Source of the DNA: an uncultured bacterium
Lineage (GTDB): Bacteria > Verrucomicrobiota > Kiritimatiellia > PWTM01
DNA length: 43,030 nt
Assembly: GCA_900661335.1 (NCBI GenBank)
Contig: CAACVY010000017.1
Span: 1 to 43,030, forward strand
Direction of reading: 5' to 3'
This document shows, piece after piece, positions 17,066-26,168 of this stretch (the first letter of the stretch is position 1; the number at the start of each line of letters is the position of its first letter). Below the pieces are notes generated by a model. That model was not told the origin of the DNA. It ran no database searches and saw only the letters and a program-made list of their open reading frames with translations. The position numbers and the translations under genes are program-made.

Positions 17066-18256
17066 TCATGCGTTCCGCAATCGTTGCACGAACGCAGTGA
17101 TACGGCGCCCGGCCTCGATGATGTCATCGATCGCTGTCGCGTACGAACACCGCACGTAGCCTTCGCCCGTGCGGCCGAACGCCGTGCCTGGCACCACCGC
17201 GACGCGTTCTTCTTGCAAAAGTCGCAGCGCAAAATCGCGCGAGGACAACCCGAGGTGCCCGATGTACGGGAACATGTAGAACGCGCCTCGTGGCTCGGCC
17301 ACCGGAATCTCCAGTTCCCGGAACAGCCGCAGCAGCACATTGCGGCGAAGCCGGTATTGCTCGCGCATCTCCTCCACGTCTCGCTCGGAGTTTTGCAACG
17401 CTTCCACAGCGGCCTCCTGGCTCAACACCGGGGCGCACAGCATCGTGTACTGGTGAATACGCATCATGGCCTCGATCAACGGAGCGGGGGCGCACGCGTA
17501 CCCGATCCGGTAGCCGGTCATGGCCCATGCCTTGGAGAACCCATGCAGGAAAATCGTGCGCTCGCGCATTCCGGGAAGCGCCGCGATGCTCCGTGGGGAA
17601 CCGTCGTACCGGAGCTCCCCGTAGATCTCATCGGCCAGCACGATCAAATCCCGCTCGATCGCAAACTCCGCGATCTCCTCCAGGTCCTCCAGGTCGAGGT
17701 CCGCCCCTGTGGGGTTGTTGGGAAAATTCAGAATGAGCACTCGGCACTGCTCGGTCCAACTCGCCTCGAGCGCGGCGCGCCGCAACCGAAACCCATCCGC
17801 GGCCGATACGGGGACGGGAACCGGAACGCCATGAACCAAGCGCACAAGTGGCTCGTACGAAACATAGCACGGCTCGTGGAACAAAACGCCGTCGCCTGGG
17901 TTGACGAGCGCGCGAATGGCTAGGTCCATCGCCTCACTGACGCCGACGGTGACGAGGCACTCGTCCTGCGGATGGTAGATCACCCCATACGTACGGGCGA
18001 CGTACTCGCAAATCGCGCGGCGCAACCGCAGTTGGCCCAAGTTGGAAGTGTAGTGCGTGGCCCCGCGCTCGAGCGCGTAGATCGAGGCTTCCCGAATGTG
18101 CCACGGCGTGTCGAAATCGGGCTCGCCAATACCGAGGCTGATCACATCCCGCATCGTGCTGACGATGTCGAAGAAGTCGCGGATGCCCGAGCGCGGGATG
18201 TCACGCACGTGCCGGGCAATTCGGTCACGGAGAGATGGGCAAACGCTCGTGCTCAT
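17066..18256 (-). CDS. PLP-dependent class I/II aminotransferase
   Basis: 396 residues, fold type I. Landmarks: SLGIGEPDFDTP (40-51), HYTSNLGQLRLR, NFPNNPTG (177-184), LADEIYGEL (D209 contacts the PLP nitrogen), the Schiff-base lysine in GFSKAWAMTGYRIGY (K242) and the carboxylate-binding arginine in YVRCSYA. Aspartate/alanine-type aminotransferases of this subgroup act in the cytoplasm; the exact amino donor is not determined. The 5' end overlaps the Lrp-family gene by 32 bases, so the two are co-transcribed and the regulator probably senses a substrate or product of this enzyme. Confidence 0.9.
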   Translation of the reverse strand: MSTSVCPSLRDRIARHVRDIPRSGIRDFFDIVSTMRDVISLGIGEPDFDTPWHIREASIYALERGATHYTSNLGQLRLRRAICEYVARTYGVIYHPQDECLVTVGVSEAMDLAIRALVNPGDGVLFHEPCYVSYEPLVRLVHGVPVPVPVSAADGFRLRRAALEASWTEQCRVLILNFPNNPTGADLDLEDLEEIAEFAIERDLIVLADEIYGELRYDGSPRSIAALPGMRERTIFLHGFSKAWAMTGYRIGYACAPAPLIEAMMRIHQYTMLCAPVLSQEAAVEALQNSERDVEEMREQYRLRRNVLLRLFRELEIPVAEPRGAFYMFPYIGHLGLSSRDFALRLLQEERVAVVPGTAFGRTGEGYVRCSYATAIDDIIEAGRRITAFVQRLRNA

Positions 18257-18704
18257 CGGGTGAATCCATCAGGAATCCATGGGACTTGTAGGTCTTCAGC
18301 ATGAACGACGTCGAGGTCGCCGTCACACCGGGAATGACCGCCAGTTTTTCGCTCACGAACCTTGCCACTGTGCGAAGATCGGACCCTTCAATGAATAAGA
18401 GCAGATCCGCCTGGCCACTGATCAGGTACGCCGAGACCACCTCCGGGTAACGGCAAATGCGGTGCGCAATGTGATCGAACCCGCCTTCGCGCTCCGGGAC
18501 CACCTTCACCTCGATGATGGCGACCACGGTGTCCTCATCGATGGCGTCCTCGTTGAGCACGGCCCGGTATCCTCGAATCACGCCGCGTCGCTCATAGTCG
18601 GCGATCCGCTGGCGAACCTCTTCGGGCGTGACGCCCAACATCGCGGCCAAATTTTCTTCGCTCTCCCGGGCGCGCACGCGCAACAACTTCAGTAGCGGGT
18701 CCAT
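18225..18704 (-). CDS. Lrp/AsnC-family transcriptional regulator
   Basis: 159 residues. An N-terminal winged helix-turn-helix (SEENLAAMLGVTPEEVRQRIADYERRG) is followed by the RAM/ACT-like ligand domain (VVAIIEVKVVPEREGGFDHIA, VVSAYLISGQADLLLFIEG, VIPGVTATSTSFML). Such proteins form octamers and respond to amino acids. ATG 18704 (MDPLLKLL) is the homologous start; the frame extends ten codons further. It overlaps the aminotransferase gene, a pairing seen in many bacteria, and is separated from HU by a likely terminator. Confidence 0.93.
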   Translation of the reverse strand: MDPLLKLLRVRARESEENLAAMLGVTPEEVRQRIADYERRGVIRGYRAVLNEDAIDEDTVVAIIEVKVVPEREGGFDHIAHRICRYPEVVSAYLISGQADLLLFIEGSDLRTVARFVSEKLAVIPGVTATSTSFMLKTYKSHGFLMDSPDEHERLPISP

Positions 18705-18734
18705 GGCAGTCGTCTCCAACGGGCTCCGAAACAA

Positions 18735-18762
18735 GAATCGCGACCCGTCCGGGCCGCGATTC
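18735..18762 (-). terminator. Hairpin terminator after HU
   Basis: AATCGCG... arms at 18736-18747 and 18750-18761 form a 12-bp stem (one G-U pair on the minus strand) with a minimal loop, followed on the minus strand by CTTGTTTC. It lies 25 bases after the HU stop and ahead of the Lrp gene. Confidence 0.65.
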
Positions 18763-18786
18763 GATTGTAGGCGGCTGGGCCCCGGA

Positions 18787-19068
18787 TCACTTGCCCAGCA
18801 CAGCCTCCTTCGCGGCCTTCGCGATCCGGAACTTCAAAACCTTCTTGGCCGGGATCGTGATTTGCTCTCCCGTCTTGGGATTGCGCCCCACTCGTGCCTT
18901 TCGGTGGACGAGCACCAGCTTCCCCAATCCCGGAATCACGAATCCATCCTTCGCGTTCTTGATGGCCAGGCCCACCAGCTCTTCAATCGCGGCGGCCGCC
19001 TGTTTTCGGGTGATCCCCACCTTCTCGGCCACTGCCGAGACGATCTTTGTCTTGGTCATCTTTGCCAT
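18787..19068 (-). CDS. HU/IHF-family DNA-binding protein
   Basis: 93 residues. The sequence shows the helical dimer core (KTKIVSAVAEKVGITRKQAAAAIEEL), VIPGLGKLVLV and the DNA-binding arm RKARVGRNPKTGEQITIPAKK, with the proline at the arm tip. It bends and compacts nucleoid DNA as a dimer. ATG 19068 has GGAAAGGGA nearby on the minus strand. It is followed by a strong hairpin, so expression is probably monocistronic. Confidence 0.95.
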   Translation of the reverse strand: MAKMTKTKIVSAVAEKVGITRKQAAAAIEELVGLAIKNAKDGFVIPGLGKLVLVHRKARVGRNPKTGEQITIPAKKVLKFRIAKAAKEAVLGK

Positions 19069-19784
19069 GGTCCGTCCCTTTCCTTCCTCGAACCGCCACC
19101 GGCGGTCGAACTCAACGGGGTGCATACTACGACAGTTCCGGAACAAATGCAACCTAGCCACAACCGTTTTCCACAAGCTGGGCCAGGTTCCAACGGTCAC
19201 TCAGGACCCAACACAGACTCCTCTGATGAATCTCGAAATGGTTCGCCGCACCGAACCGGTGATGGCCGCGCTCGGATCGTCGGCACACAAGACTTGACGA
19301 GCCCCGCGTATCCCCTCGGAGATCCACGTCTTCATCCGCGCGTGTGCAAGCCAGCTACACCAATCCCTCGGCGGGACACCCCAACGACACGGCCGTCCCG
19401 GCCCACGTCGCCGTTCCAACCATCAAACACACAACCTGAAGCGCGCGGTGGTGTGCGTAAAGAACGATCGTCGTTCAAGAACGCCTCGTGGCCGTTGAAC
19501 GATGAAGCTCCGCAGTCGCCTCGCCGCGCCGGCGAGAGGACACGACATGGCCGACGTTTTCGCCTGCGCAATGTTCGAATCGCCCCAGGCTGCATTGAGT
19601 TCCGCGTAGTACTCCGCGCTGAGATCCCACCACCGACCCGGGGGATCGAACTGTGTGCAGACCCTTCCGACCGATGCGCCTCGGTCATCAGAAATCTCGC
19701 CGATCTTCGCGGTAGACCCCCAATCACGCATCGGCCCGATCCAGCGGACCGGGCCGGTCGGGCTCTTCTCCTATTGCGCGCGCC
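19069..19784. other. Long intergenic region upstream of HU
   Basis: 716 bp between the autotransporter remnant and HU, with no defensible gene. The part near 19069-19160 should hold the HU promoter. A 6-bp GC palindrome (GACCGG-G-CCGGTC) lies at 19747-19759 next to the remnant's end. The rest may be decayed sequence. Confidence 0.5.
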
Positions 19785-20898
19785 TTAGGACGAACGACGC
19801 CACATGACCACACTAGCCGCCAAGGCGAGCGATCGGATCGCCATCGTCCCCGGCTGGGGCACGACCGTCAACGTGATGTCGCTGGAATTGTAGTTGATTT
19901 GGAACTGCGTCCCACCGACGTGGAACGTGCTGCTGTCCGAAAGTCCATTGAACGTTCCCGTCTGACTCGAAAAACCAGTCACGACCGTGAACGTGTCACC
20001 CAGCGACGGCGAGAACCCAAGCAACACCGACAGTGTGGGATTGTCCAGGACTAAGGCCATGTTGCCCATCACTAGTTGGTCATAGCTTGCGCCGGGCGTC
20101 GTGCCATTGAGCGCCACTTTGAACACTGCCCCACTGTTCAAGGTCACGTTTGCATTCACCGTGAACGTACCCGGACTCAATCCCGGTGCAAGCTTGCCGC
20201 CATTGTTGACCACAACTGGCCTGTTCACCGCTCCAGTCCCACCAAAGGTGCCGCCGTCTACCGTGATCAAGCCTCCACCCAGGTACGACCCTTGCGCTAA
20301 CAAAGTGCCATTCGAGACGATGGTATTCCCGCTGTAATTGTTGAGGGCTGTCAGCACTGTGGTTCCCGAACCAACTTGAATCAGGTTTGGCACCACATAC
20401 GTGTCGCTTTGGTCAAACACTAGCGTTCCATGGCTGATCACGTTTCCACCCGGCAGGCTGCCCTGCGTACCTCCTTCACCGATCCGAAGCGTACCAGAAG
20501 AAATGGTCAGGTCGCCACCCGCTTGGTTAGTGGCGGCAATCGTCCATGTCCCGGTTCCTTGCTTTTGGATCGGCAAATTGAGCGTCGCGTGATTGGAAAT
20601 CACGCCTCGGAGAATTCCCGTGCCCGCGCCACCCAGGAACAAGATCCGATCTGTCGCGCTGGCGTAGACGGTGCCGTCCATGATCAGCCCGGCCCGCGCC
20701 TGCCGCCAGATAGGTGCTGCCGGCTCCCGCCGTCATTTCCACGTTCCCCCGCCCACACGTTGGTTCCACTCACACTCCGCATTGCGCCAGGGCCCAACGG
20801 AACCGTGCGCCAGGTACGCACTCGGCACGCCCATCCCACCATCGTAGGGCCGTCCCCCCTTGCGGCACCACTAAATTCACCACTAAATTCAGCGACCG
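19785..20898 (-). pseudogene. Remnant of an autotransporter-strand-repeat protein with PEP-CTERM-like tail
   Basis: The intact frame (19785-20681) encodes Gly/Asn/Thr-rich beta-helix blades (TGTWTIAATNQAGGDLTISSGTLRIG, LTALNNYSGNTIVSNGTL, NGGKLAPGLSPGTF) typical of autotransporter-associated strand repeats, ending VVPQPGTMAIRSLALAASVV plus basic residues, a PEP-CTERM-like sorting tail. Upstream homologous coding continues in two other frames (GNVEMTAGAGSTYLA, then VSGTNVWAG), implying at least two frameshifts, one next to a GGGGG run near 20750. There is no signal peptide or start. The gene is therefore truncated and broken, unless the indels are sequencing errors. Confidence 0.75.
20868..20891. 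repeat. Perfect 12-bp tandem duplication
   Basis: CCACTAAATTCA occurs twice back to back (20868-20879, 20880-20891), just beyond the sulfatase stop and at the upstream limit of the autotransporter remnant. It is consistent with a slippage or repair footprint at the junction. Confidence 0.8.
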
Positions 20899-22524
20899 TC
20901 ATCGACCCCACGGGGGCAAATTTGGTCGCCACAGACCCGTAGGGTCAGGAGTGGGGCCACCGAGCGACATGGATTGTGCGGCGCGCGTGGCTGGTCCCCT
21001 TTCACCTCCAGAAAACGATTCGGGCGGATCCTCCTCGGGCACCCGGAGTTCCTTGCGTAACCGACGCAGCTCGGCGTGCAGCCGAGCTCGGACCTCCGCA
21101 TACGCCGGGTCGTTGTACACGTCCTTCAGCTCCAGCGGATCCTCCTGGCGGTCGATCAGCCGCCACTCATTGACGTCGGGCTCGTAGAAGTGGAACAGCT
21201 TGTAACGCTCCGTGACCACCCCATAGTGCCGGCGGACGGAGTGTGGACCAGGGTATTCGTAGTAGTGGTAGTAAAAACTCGTTCGCCAGTCCGCGGGAAC
21301 ATCGCCGGCAAGAAGGGACACCAGGCTGCGCCCTTGCATATCGGGCGGCACCGGAACCCCGGCCAACTCCAGCAACGTCTCCGGCACATCAAGCAGCGAC
21401 ACCATCGCGCCACACCGCCGCCCTGCGCGAGCCCGGCCGGGCACTCGCATGAGCAAGGGGGTCGTCAGCGACTCCTCGTAGATCCACCGCTTGTCAAACC
21501 ACCCGTGCTCGCCAAGATAGAACCCTTGGTCCGACGAGTACACCACCACCGTGTTGCTGGCTAATCCTGTGCGGTCCAGGAACTCCAACAACCGCCCCAC
21601 ACTCTCGTCCACGGCGAGCACGCAACCCAGATAATCGTGCAAGTATCGTTGGTACCGCCAGCGAACCAGGTCGGCCCCTTGCAAGTTCGCAGCACGGAAT
21701 TGCTCGTTGCGCGGCCCGTAGTACGCCTCCCACACCCGGCGCTGCTCTTCATTCAACGAGGGCGGCGTCTTGAGCTTCGCGTCGAGCTCGTTAAATGTTT
21801 TGGCCAGGGTCATGTCCTGTTCCCGCTCGGGTCGCCCGCGGCCACGGTAGTCGTCGAACAGCGTGGGAGGCTCAGGGAACGGCTGATCATGGTTCCAACC
21901 CAAGTGCCGCAAAGCCGGCGACCACTCGCGGTGCGGAGCCTTGTGCTGGCACATCAGCAAAAACGGGCGAGAAGGATCGCGGCGTTCCAGCCATTGAATC
22001 GCCAAATCGGTGATGATGTCGGTGACGTAGCCCTTATGTTGAACGCGCTGGCCCTGCCGGATCATCGGCGGGTTGTAGTATTGCCCCTGACCCGGAAGAA
22101 TCTCCCAGTAGTCAAACCCCGTGGGATCGGACACCAAATGCCACTTGCCGACGATGGCCGTCTGATATCCCGCCGCTTGCAGCAACTTAGGGAAGGTCAT
22201 CTGAGAGCCATCGAAGCGGTTGCTGTTGTGGTAGACGCCATTGAGATGGCTGTATTTCCCGGTCAACAGCACAGCGCGACTCGGCCCGCAAATGGAATTC
22301 GGGACCAAACACCGCTCGAAGAGCACTCCCTCCTGCGCCAAACGGTCGATGTGGGGAGTACGCACCAACTTCAGGGGAGGCTGATAGGCACTGATCGCTT
22401 GAGTGGTGTGGTCGTCTGCAAAGATGACCAAGATATTCGGCCGCGCTGTCCCCGGTGGTTCCGCGGCCATCCCTGCGACGACCCATCCCAGCGAGACCAT
22501 GGCGAGGCGCGCAAATGAGTTCAC
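20899..22524 (-). CDS. Secreted S1-family sulfatase
   Basis: 541 residues. A signal peptide (about 1-21, ending GMAAEPP) leads into the sulfatase fold: PNILVIFADDHTT with metal-binding D37/D38, the formylglycine signature SICGPSRAVLLTGK (C79), GKWHL, and the second metal-site segment SSDQGFYLGEHGWFDK. The Cys-type signature needs a formylglycine-generating enzyme, not seen here. Substrate is probably a sulfated polysaccharide or glycan, not determinable from sequence. The last 40 residues after the usual EDPP end are atypical and may be read-through toward the autotransporter remnant. It is divergent from rnfB. Confidence 0.92.
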   Translation of the reverse strand: MNSFARLAMVSLGWVVAGMAAEPPGTARPNILVIFADDHTTQAISAYQPPLKLVRTPHIDRLAQEGVLFERCLVPNSICGPSRAVLLTGKYSHLNGVYHNSNRFDGSQMTFPKLLQAAGYQTAIVGKWHLVSDPTGFDYWEILPGQGQYYNPPMIRQGQRVQHKGYVTDIITDLAIQWLERRDPSRPFLLMCQHKAPHREWSPALRHLGWNHDQPFPEPPTLFDDYRGRGRPEREQDMTLAKTFNELDAKLKTPPSLNEEQRRVWEAYYGPRNEQFRAANLQGADLVRWRYQRYLHDYLGCVLAVDESVGRLLEFLDRTGLASNTVVVYSSDQGFYLGEHGWFDKRWIYEESLTTPLLMRVPGRARAGRRCGAMVSLLDVPETLLELAGVPVPPDMQGRSLVSLLAGDVPADWRTSFYYHYYEYPGPHSVRRHYGVVTERYKLFHFYEPDVNEWRLIDRQEDPLELKDVYNDPAYAEVRARLHAELRRLRKELRVPEEDPPESFSGGERGPATRAAQSMSLGGPTPDPTGLWRPNLPPWGR

Positions 22525-22916
22525 GTTTCCTTACTCCTTTCCGGCTCGCACGGGCCGTCCCGCCCGCCAAAGCCAGCTCCCCCTAACTCCGAACCCACAC
22601 AGATGAGTTACATCATAGTCCCGCTGGCTCGTCGGCGACAAGCCTGAACGGACCGATGCAGCCAGCGAGGAACGACGCGGGCGATCATTCCGGTACTCCG
22701 CGACGAACGCGCTGTGCCAAAAACGCTGGCCCGACAACGCCGATGGTCCAGGTTGTGTCGTGGCATGCCCCCTTCGTTCCCCGGCTTCCAAACCACGCCA
22801 CAACTAGCCGAGTGAAAACCCATGGCCGCTGCCGTTACGGTCCGGCGCCTTCGAACCATAGAACTTAAACGAACGACCACTGGAAAGCTGCACCACGGCA
22901 TGCTAGGCTGTATCGC
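22525..22916. other. Divergent intergenic region between sulfatase and rnfB
   Basis: 392 bp holding the promoters of two divergent genes. No ORF with recognisable homology, no copy of the phased palindrome and no strong hairpin was seen. Confidence 0.5.
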
Positions 22917-23825
22917 ATGGATCCGATTTCCATAGTTTTGGCTGGGGGTTCGATGTTGGTCTTGGGGGTGGGCGCGGGTTACGTGCTGGGCTGGGCCCGC
23001 GATGCCTTGCGCGTGGAATCCGACCCGCGCGTGGATGAAGTACTGGCGGCCTTGCCCGGCGCGAACTGCGGCGGCTGCGGGTACGTGGGGTGTGCGAGTT
23101 ATGCCGAAGCGGTGGTGCTCAAGGGCGAGCAACCCGATAAATGCCCCGTGGGCGGCCCGTCGGTGGCAGCCAACGTCGCACGGATCATGGGCGTGTCGGT
23201 GCGTCCGTCCTGGCCCAAGCGGCCCGTGGTGCACTGCCGCGCAAAGTTGGAGGACCGCCTCCAGCGCACCCCGTACTACGGCGAGCCGACCTGCGCCGCG
23301 GCCAACTTGGTTTCGGGCGTGCAAGGGTGCACCTACGGATGCCTAGGATTCGGGGACTGCGTCCGCGCCTGTGCCTTCGATGCCATTCACATCATCGACG
23401 GCTTGGCGGTGGTGGACTACGAACAATGCACCGGCTGTGGTGCGTGCGCCCGAGTGTGCCCCCGTAACATCATCACGATGGTTCCATTCAAGCGCGACCG
23501 AATGCTCGTGGTGGCCTGCTCAAATAAGGACGTCGGCAAGGAAGTCAAAGACGTTTGCACCGTCGGCTGCGTCGGCTGCCGCGCCTGCGGCAAACGCAGT
23601 CCTCTGTTCCGGTTCGGCGACGGCAATTTGCCCGAGATCGACTACGACGCCTACAACCCCGACCATCTAGAAGGTGTGGATCAAGCCGTCGAAAAATGCC
23701 CGATGCACGGCTTGATCTACGTAGGCAAACCAACCCCGCGCGACATGGCCGCCCCCGGCGAGGTGCCGAGCGTCGTGATGGCCGACTTCAAAACGACCGT
23801 CGACAACACCGAGTGGCAAGGCTAA
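22917..23825 (+). CDS. rnfB: RnfB-like iron-sulfur protein
   Basis: 302 residues. An N-terminal membrane helix (about 4-24) is followed by the RnfB-specific cluster domain (NCGGCGYVGC, C51/C54/C59 with C76), then ferredoxin motifs CTYGCLGFGDCVRAC (138-152) and CTGCGACARVCP (171-182), plus extra cysteines after 200 (CTVGCVGCRAC). RnfB is the ferredoxin-facing subunit of the Rnf ferredoxin:NAD+ oxidoreductase. None of rnfA, C, D, E or G is adjacent, so here it may serve another membrane complex, possibly the redox operon 0.9 kb downstream. That link is inferred from position. Confidence 0.9.
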   Translation: MDPISIVLAGGSMLVLGVGAGYVLGWARDALRVESDPRVDEVLAALPGANCGGCGYVGCASYAEAVVLKGEQPDKCPVGGPSVAANVARIMGVSVRPSWPKRPVVHCRAKLEDRLQRTPYYGEPTCAAANLVSGVQGCTYGCLGFGDCVRACAFDAIHIIDGLAVVDYEQCTGCGACARVCPRNIITMVPFKRDRMLVVACSNKDVGKEVKDVCTVGCVGCRACGKRSPLFRFGDGNLPEIDYDAYNPDHLEGVDQAVEKCPMHGLIYVGKPTPRDMAAPGEVPSVVMADFKTTVDNTEWQG

Positions 23826-24722
23826 CGATCGCTCCCGTATTGGTCACCCACTCGGCGTAGACAGTCGGGCGATCGAGAACGTCTGGCTGCGCCAATTCGT
23901 GTATCCGCCGCGATGATTTCGCAAAGTCAGAAACGATCGCGCCGACACAGCCGTCAGCCGACGTTGCTCGACGCATTGACGAATGCGAGCCAAGAACTCC
24001 CGAGGCGCAACCTAGGTACTCGAAATCCCTCGCACGGTGTGAACCCTCCGCGGTGGCATGGGATCTTCGAAAGCGGAGCCCACCTTCCGCACGCACAAGC
24101 CGACCTGCGCGCCACGCGTCGTCCAAGGATTGGAAAACTCCAGCCCCTTCCTGTCCAAGCCTTGGAAACTTCGAGCCCACTTTGTCCAAACCTCGGACGC
24201 CGATGCGGCCAGTTCGTCCAAGGCTTGGACGCGCAACCGCCTGGACCGTCCCAGCCTTGGACGCCGCCGAGGCTCGTGCGTCCAAAGTTTGGCTGTCAGC
24301 TTGAACCTGCCACGATCTTCGACACCGTCCGGGGTGCTTCGTCCCACCCGACCCATTCCACGCGGTGCGGTCCCTACGCGGTCCACCCCACCCCCGCGCG
24401 CGTCCCAAGGATGACGAGAGCACGGGGTGTCCTGCGCTTGCGACGCTCCTACACGGGACCGCGAAAACTGTACCGGTATCTCCTCCGGCGCAAATCCTCT
24501 CGGCACGGGTTTCGGAACGAGCACAGTGTTCGCCCCGGCGTGGGGGATCGGACCGCTGTCCGCTCGCAGATCAGGTGGGACGGCCAATGCAAGGGAGAGA
24601 CCTCCACGATTTGACGCTCCGTTCACGCTTGGCTAGCTTGTCGCCGCGGAGCTCGCTGTGGGCGGAGAATGCTCGCGCGCCCGTTCCGCCGGACCTACGG
24701 TCGCGTACAGTTTTGACCAACG
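23826..24722. other. Long upstream region of the redox operon
   Basis: 897 bp with no defensible gene. It contains the six-unit palindrome array (24121-24294) and presumably the promoter of the operon beginning at 24723. A 7-bp inverted repeat (CGATCGC/GCGATCG) flanks the first 50 bases after the rnfB stop. Confidence 0.6.
24121..24294. repeat. Six phased 15-bp palindromes, period 31-32 bp
   Basis: Copies at 24121, 24153, 24184, 24216, 24248 and 24280, each 15 bp, fit the consensus GTCCAAGSCTTGGAC: 7-bp inverted arms around one base. Copy 4 is perfect, the others have 1-4 changes. Spacers are 16-17 bp and unrelated to one another. The spacing is close to three turns of B-DNA, placing all sites on one face. 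This suggests binding of a dimeric protein in a cooperative array, or a row of small RNA hairpins. Confidence 0.85.
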
Positions 24723-26168
24723 ATGAAGGAGGTGTTGAAGTCCGAATGGCCAAAGCTGGCCAGCGTATTGGCCGCCGTGTTCGTCGCCGGCGGGGGGTGG
24801 CTGGTCTTGATTTGGTGGATCCGATCCCCTGTGCCCGTCCCGATCGAACTGCGTATGCCAGAAGCTGACACCATCACGTCGGCCGCGCCGCCCAGCAGGG
24901 TCGCGATCGGGGCTTTGTTCGAAACTCTGGCGAGCTTGGACTCAGTTTCGGTGACCTCGTCCTGGCCCCGCTTTCGCGGTCCGCGTTCGGACAACATCGC
25001 CCCCGCCGACGTAGAGCTGGCCGATTCCTGGCCCTCGCATGGGCCGCCGGTTCTGTGGAGGCTTCAGCTCGGCGACGGCCATGCCGGCCCGGCGATCCGC
25101 CACGGACGGGTGTACATCCTCGATTATGACGAAGCCCGGCGCGCGGACATGCTGCGGTGTTTTGCGCTGGAGGATGGCCGGGAACTTTGGCGCCGAGGGT
25201 ACCAAATAGAAATCAAGCGAAACCACGGGATCTCTCGCACCGTGCCGGCGGTTTCGGAGCATCATGTGGTCACCATCGGCCCTCGATGCCACGTGATGTG
25301 CGTGGACGCCTGGACTGGCGAGTTGCGCTGGGGTATGGACCTCGTGCGCGAGCAGGGAACCGAGGAACCGCTCTGGTACACCGGCCAGTGTCCGCTCATG
25401 GATGGCGAGACTGTCGTCCTGGCGCCTGCCGGACGCGCGTTGATGATGGGCGTCGCAGCGGCCAACGGCCGTGTCGTTTGGGAAACGCCCAACCCGGATG
25501 GTTGGAAGATGTCGCATTCTTCCGTGATCCCCATGGAGTGGGCGGGCCACCGGATGTACGTCTATGCTGCGATTGGCGGCGTTGTGGGCGTGTCGGCGGA
25601 CCCAGCGGACACCGGGCGGGTGTTGTGGACCTGGCCCGACTGGAAGGTGACGGTCCAATGCCCGTCGCCTGTGCCGCTCAGCGACGGCCGATTGCTCATT
25701 ACGGCGGGCTACGGCGCCGGCAGCGCCTTGTTGCGATTGCACCCTGACGGCGACCGGTTCCGAGTGGAAGTGCTGTGGAAAGTGGACAAAACGGTGTTGG
25801 CCTCCGAGCAGCACTCCCCGTTGTGGCATCAGGACCACATTTTTTCCGTCATGCCGAACGACGCGGGCGCGTTACGGCGCCAGTTGATTTGCTATCATCC
25901 GGAGCGCGGTTTGGTTTGGTCCAGCGGCCCCTCGCGCCGATTTGGCTTGGGCCCCTACATGATCATTGCGGATCGCATCCTCGTGATGGATGATGAAGGT
26001 GGGCTCACGATGGCTCGCGCCCGGACCGACCGCTATGAGGAACTGGCCCGCGCGACAGTGTTGCCGGGCGCGCGGGACTCGTGGGGGCCGATGGCGTACG
26101 CGGAAGGCCGGCTGTTGGTGCGTGAGTCGCACACACTGGTGTGCTTGGATTTGAGGAAGCAGCCATGA
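24723..26168 (+). CDS. Membrane-anchored PQQ-type beta-propeller protein
   Basis: 481 residues. One N-terminal membrane helix (about 13-33, ending LIWWIR) tethers a periplasmic propeller with repeated blades of the quinoprotein type (CFALEDGRELWRR, CVDAWTGELRWGM, VAAANGRVVWETP, DTGRVLWTW). The segment SSWPRFRGPRSDN opening the domain is typical of PQQ-like propellers in planctomycetes and verrucomicrobia. No dehydrogenase active site was recognised, so it may be a structural or electron-transfer scaffold rather than a PQQ enzyme. It is the first gene of the eight-gene redox operon. AAGGAGG lies inside the first codons, so the true start could be slightly further on. Its stop overlaps the next start (ATGA). 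Confidence 0.78.
   Translation: MKEVLKSEWPKLASVLAAVFVAGGGWLVLIWWIRSPVPVPIELRMPEADTITSAAPPSRVAIGALFETLASLDSVSVTSSWPRFRGPRSDNIAPADVELADSWPSHGPPVLWRLQLGDGHAGPAIRHGRVYILDYDEARRADMLRCFALEDGRELWRRGYQIEIKRNHGISRTVPAVSEHHVVTIGPRCHVMCVDAWTGELRWGMDLVREQGTEEPLWYTGQCPLMDGETVVLAPAGRALMMGVAAANGRVVWETPNPDGWKMSHSSVIPMEWAGHRMYVYAAIGGVVGVSADPADTGRVLWTWPDWKVTVQCPSPVPLSDGRLLITAGYGAGSALLRLHPDGDRFRVEVLWKVDKTVLASEQHSPLWHQDHIFSVMPNDAGALRRQLICYHPERGLVWSSGPSRRFGLGPYMIIADRILVMDDEGGLTMARARTDRYEELARATVLPGARDSWGPMAYAEGRLLVRESHTLVCLDLRKQP

Noticed and set aside
24121-24294. CRISPR array
   Set aside because: Repeats are only 15 bp and imperfect, spacers are 16-17 bp, and no cas gene is nearby. The palindrome-plus-phase pattern fits a binding array better.
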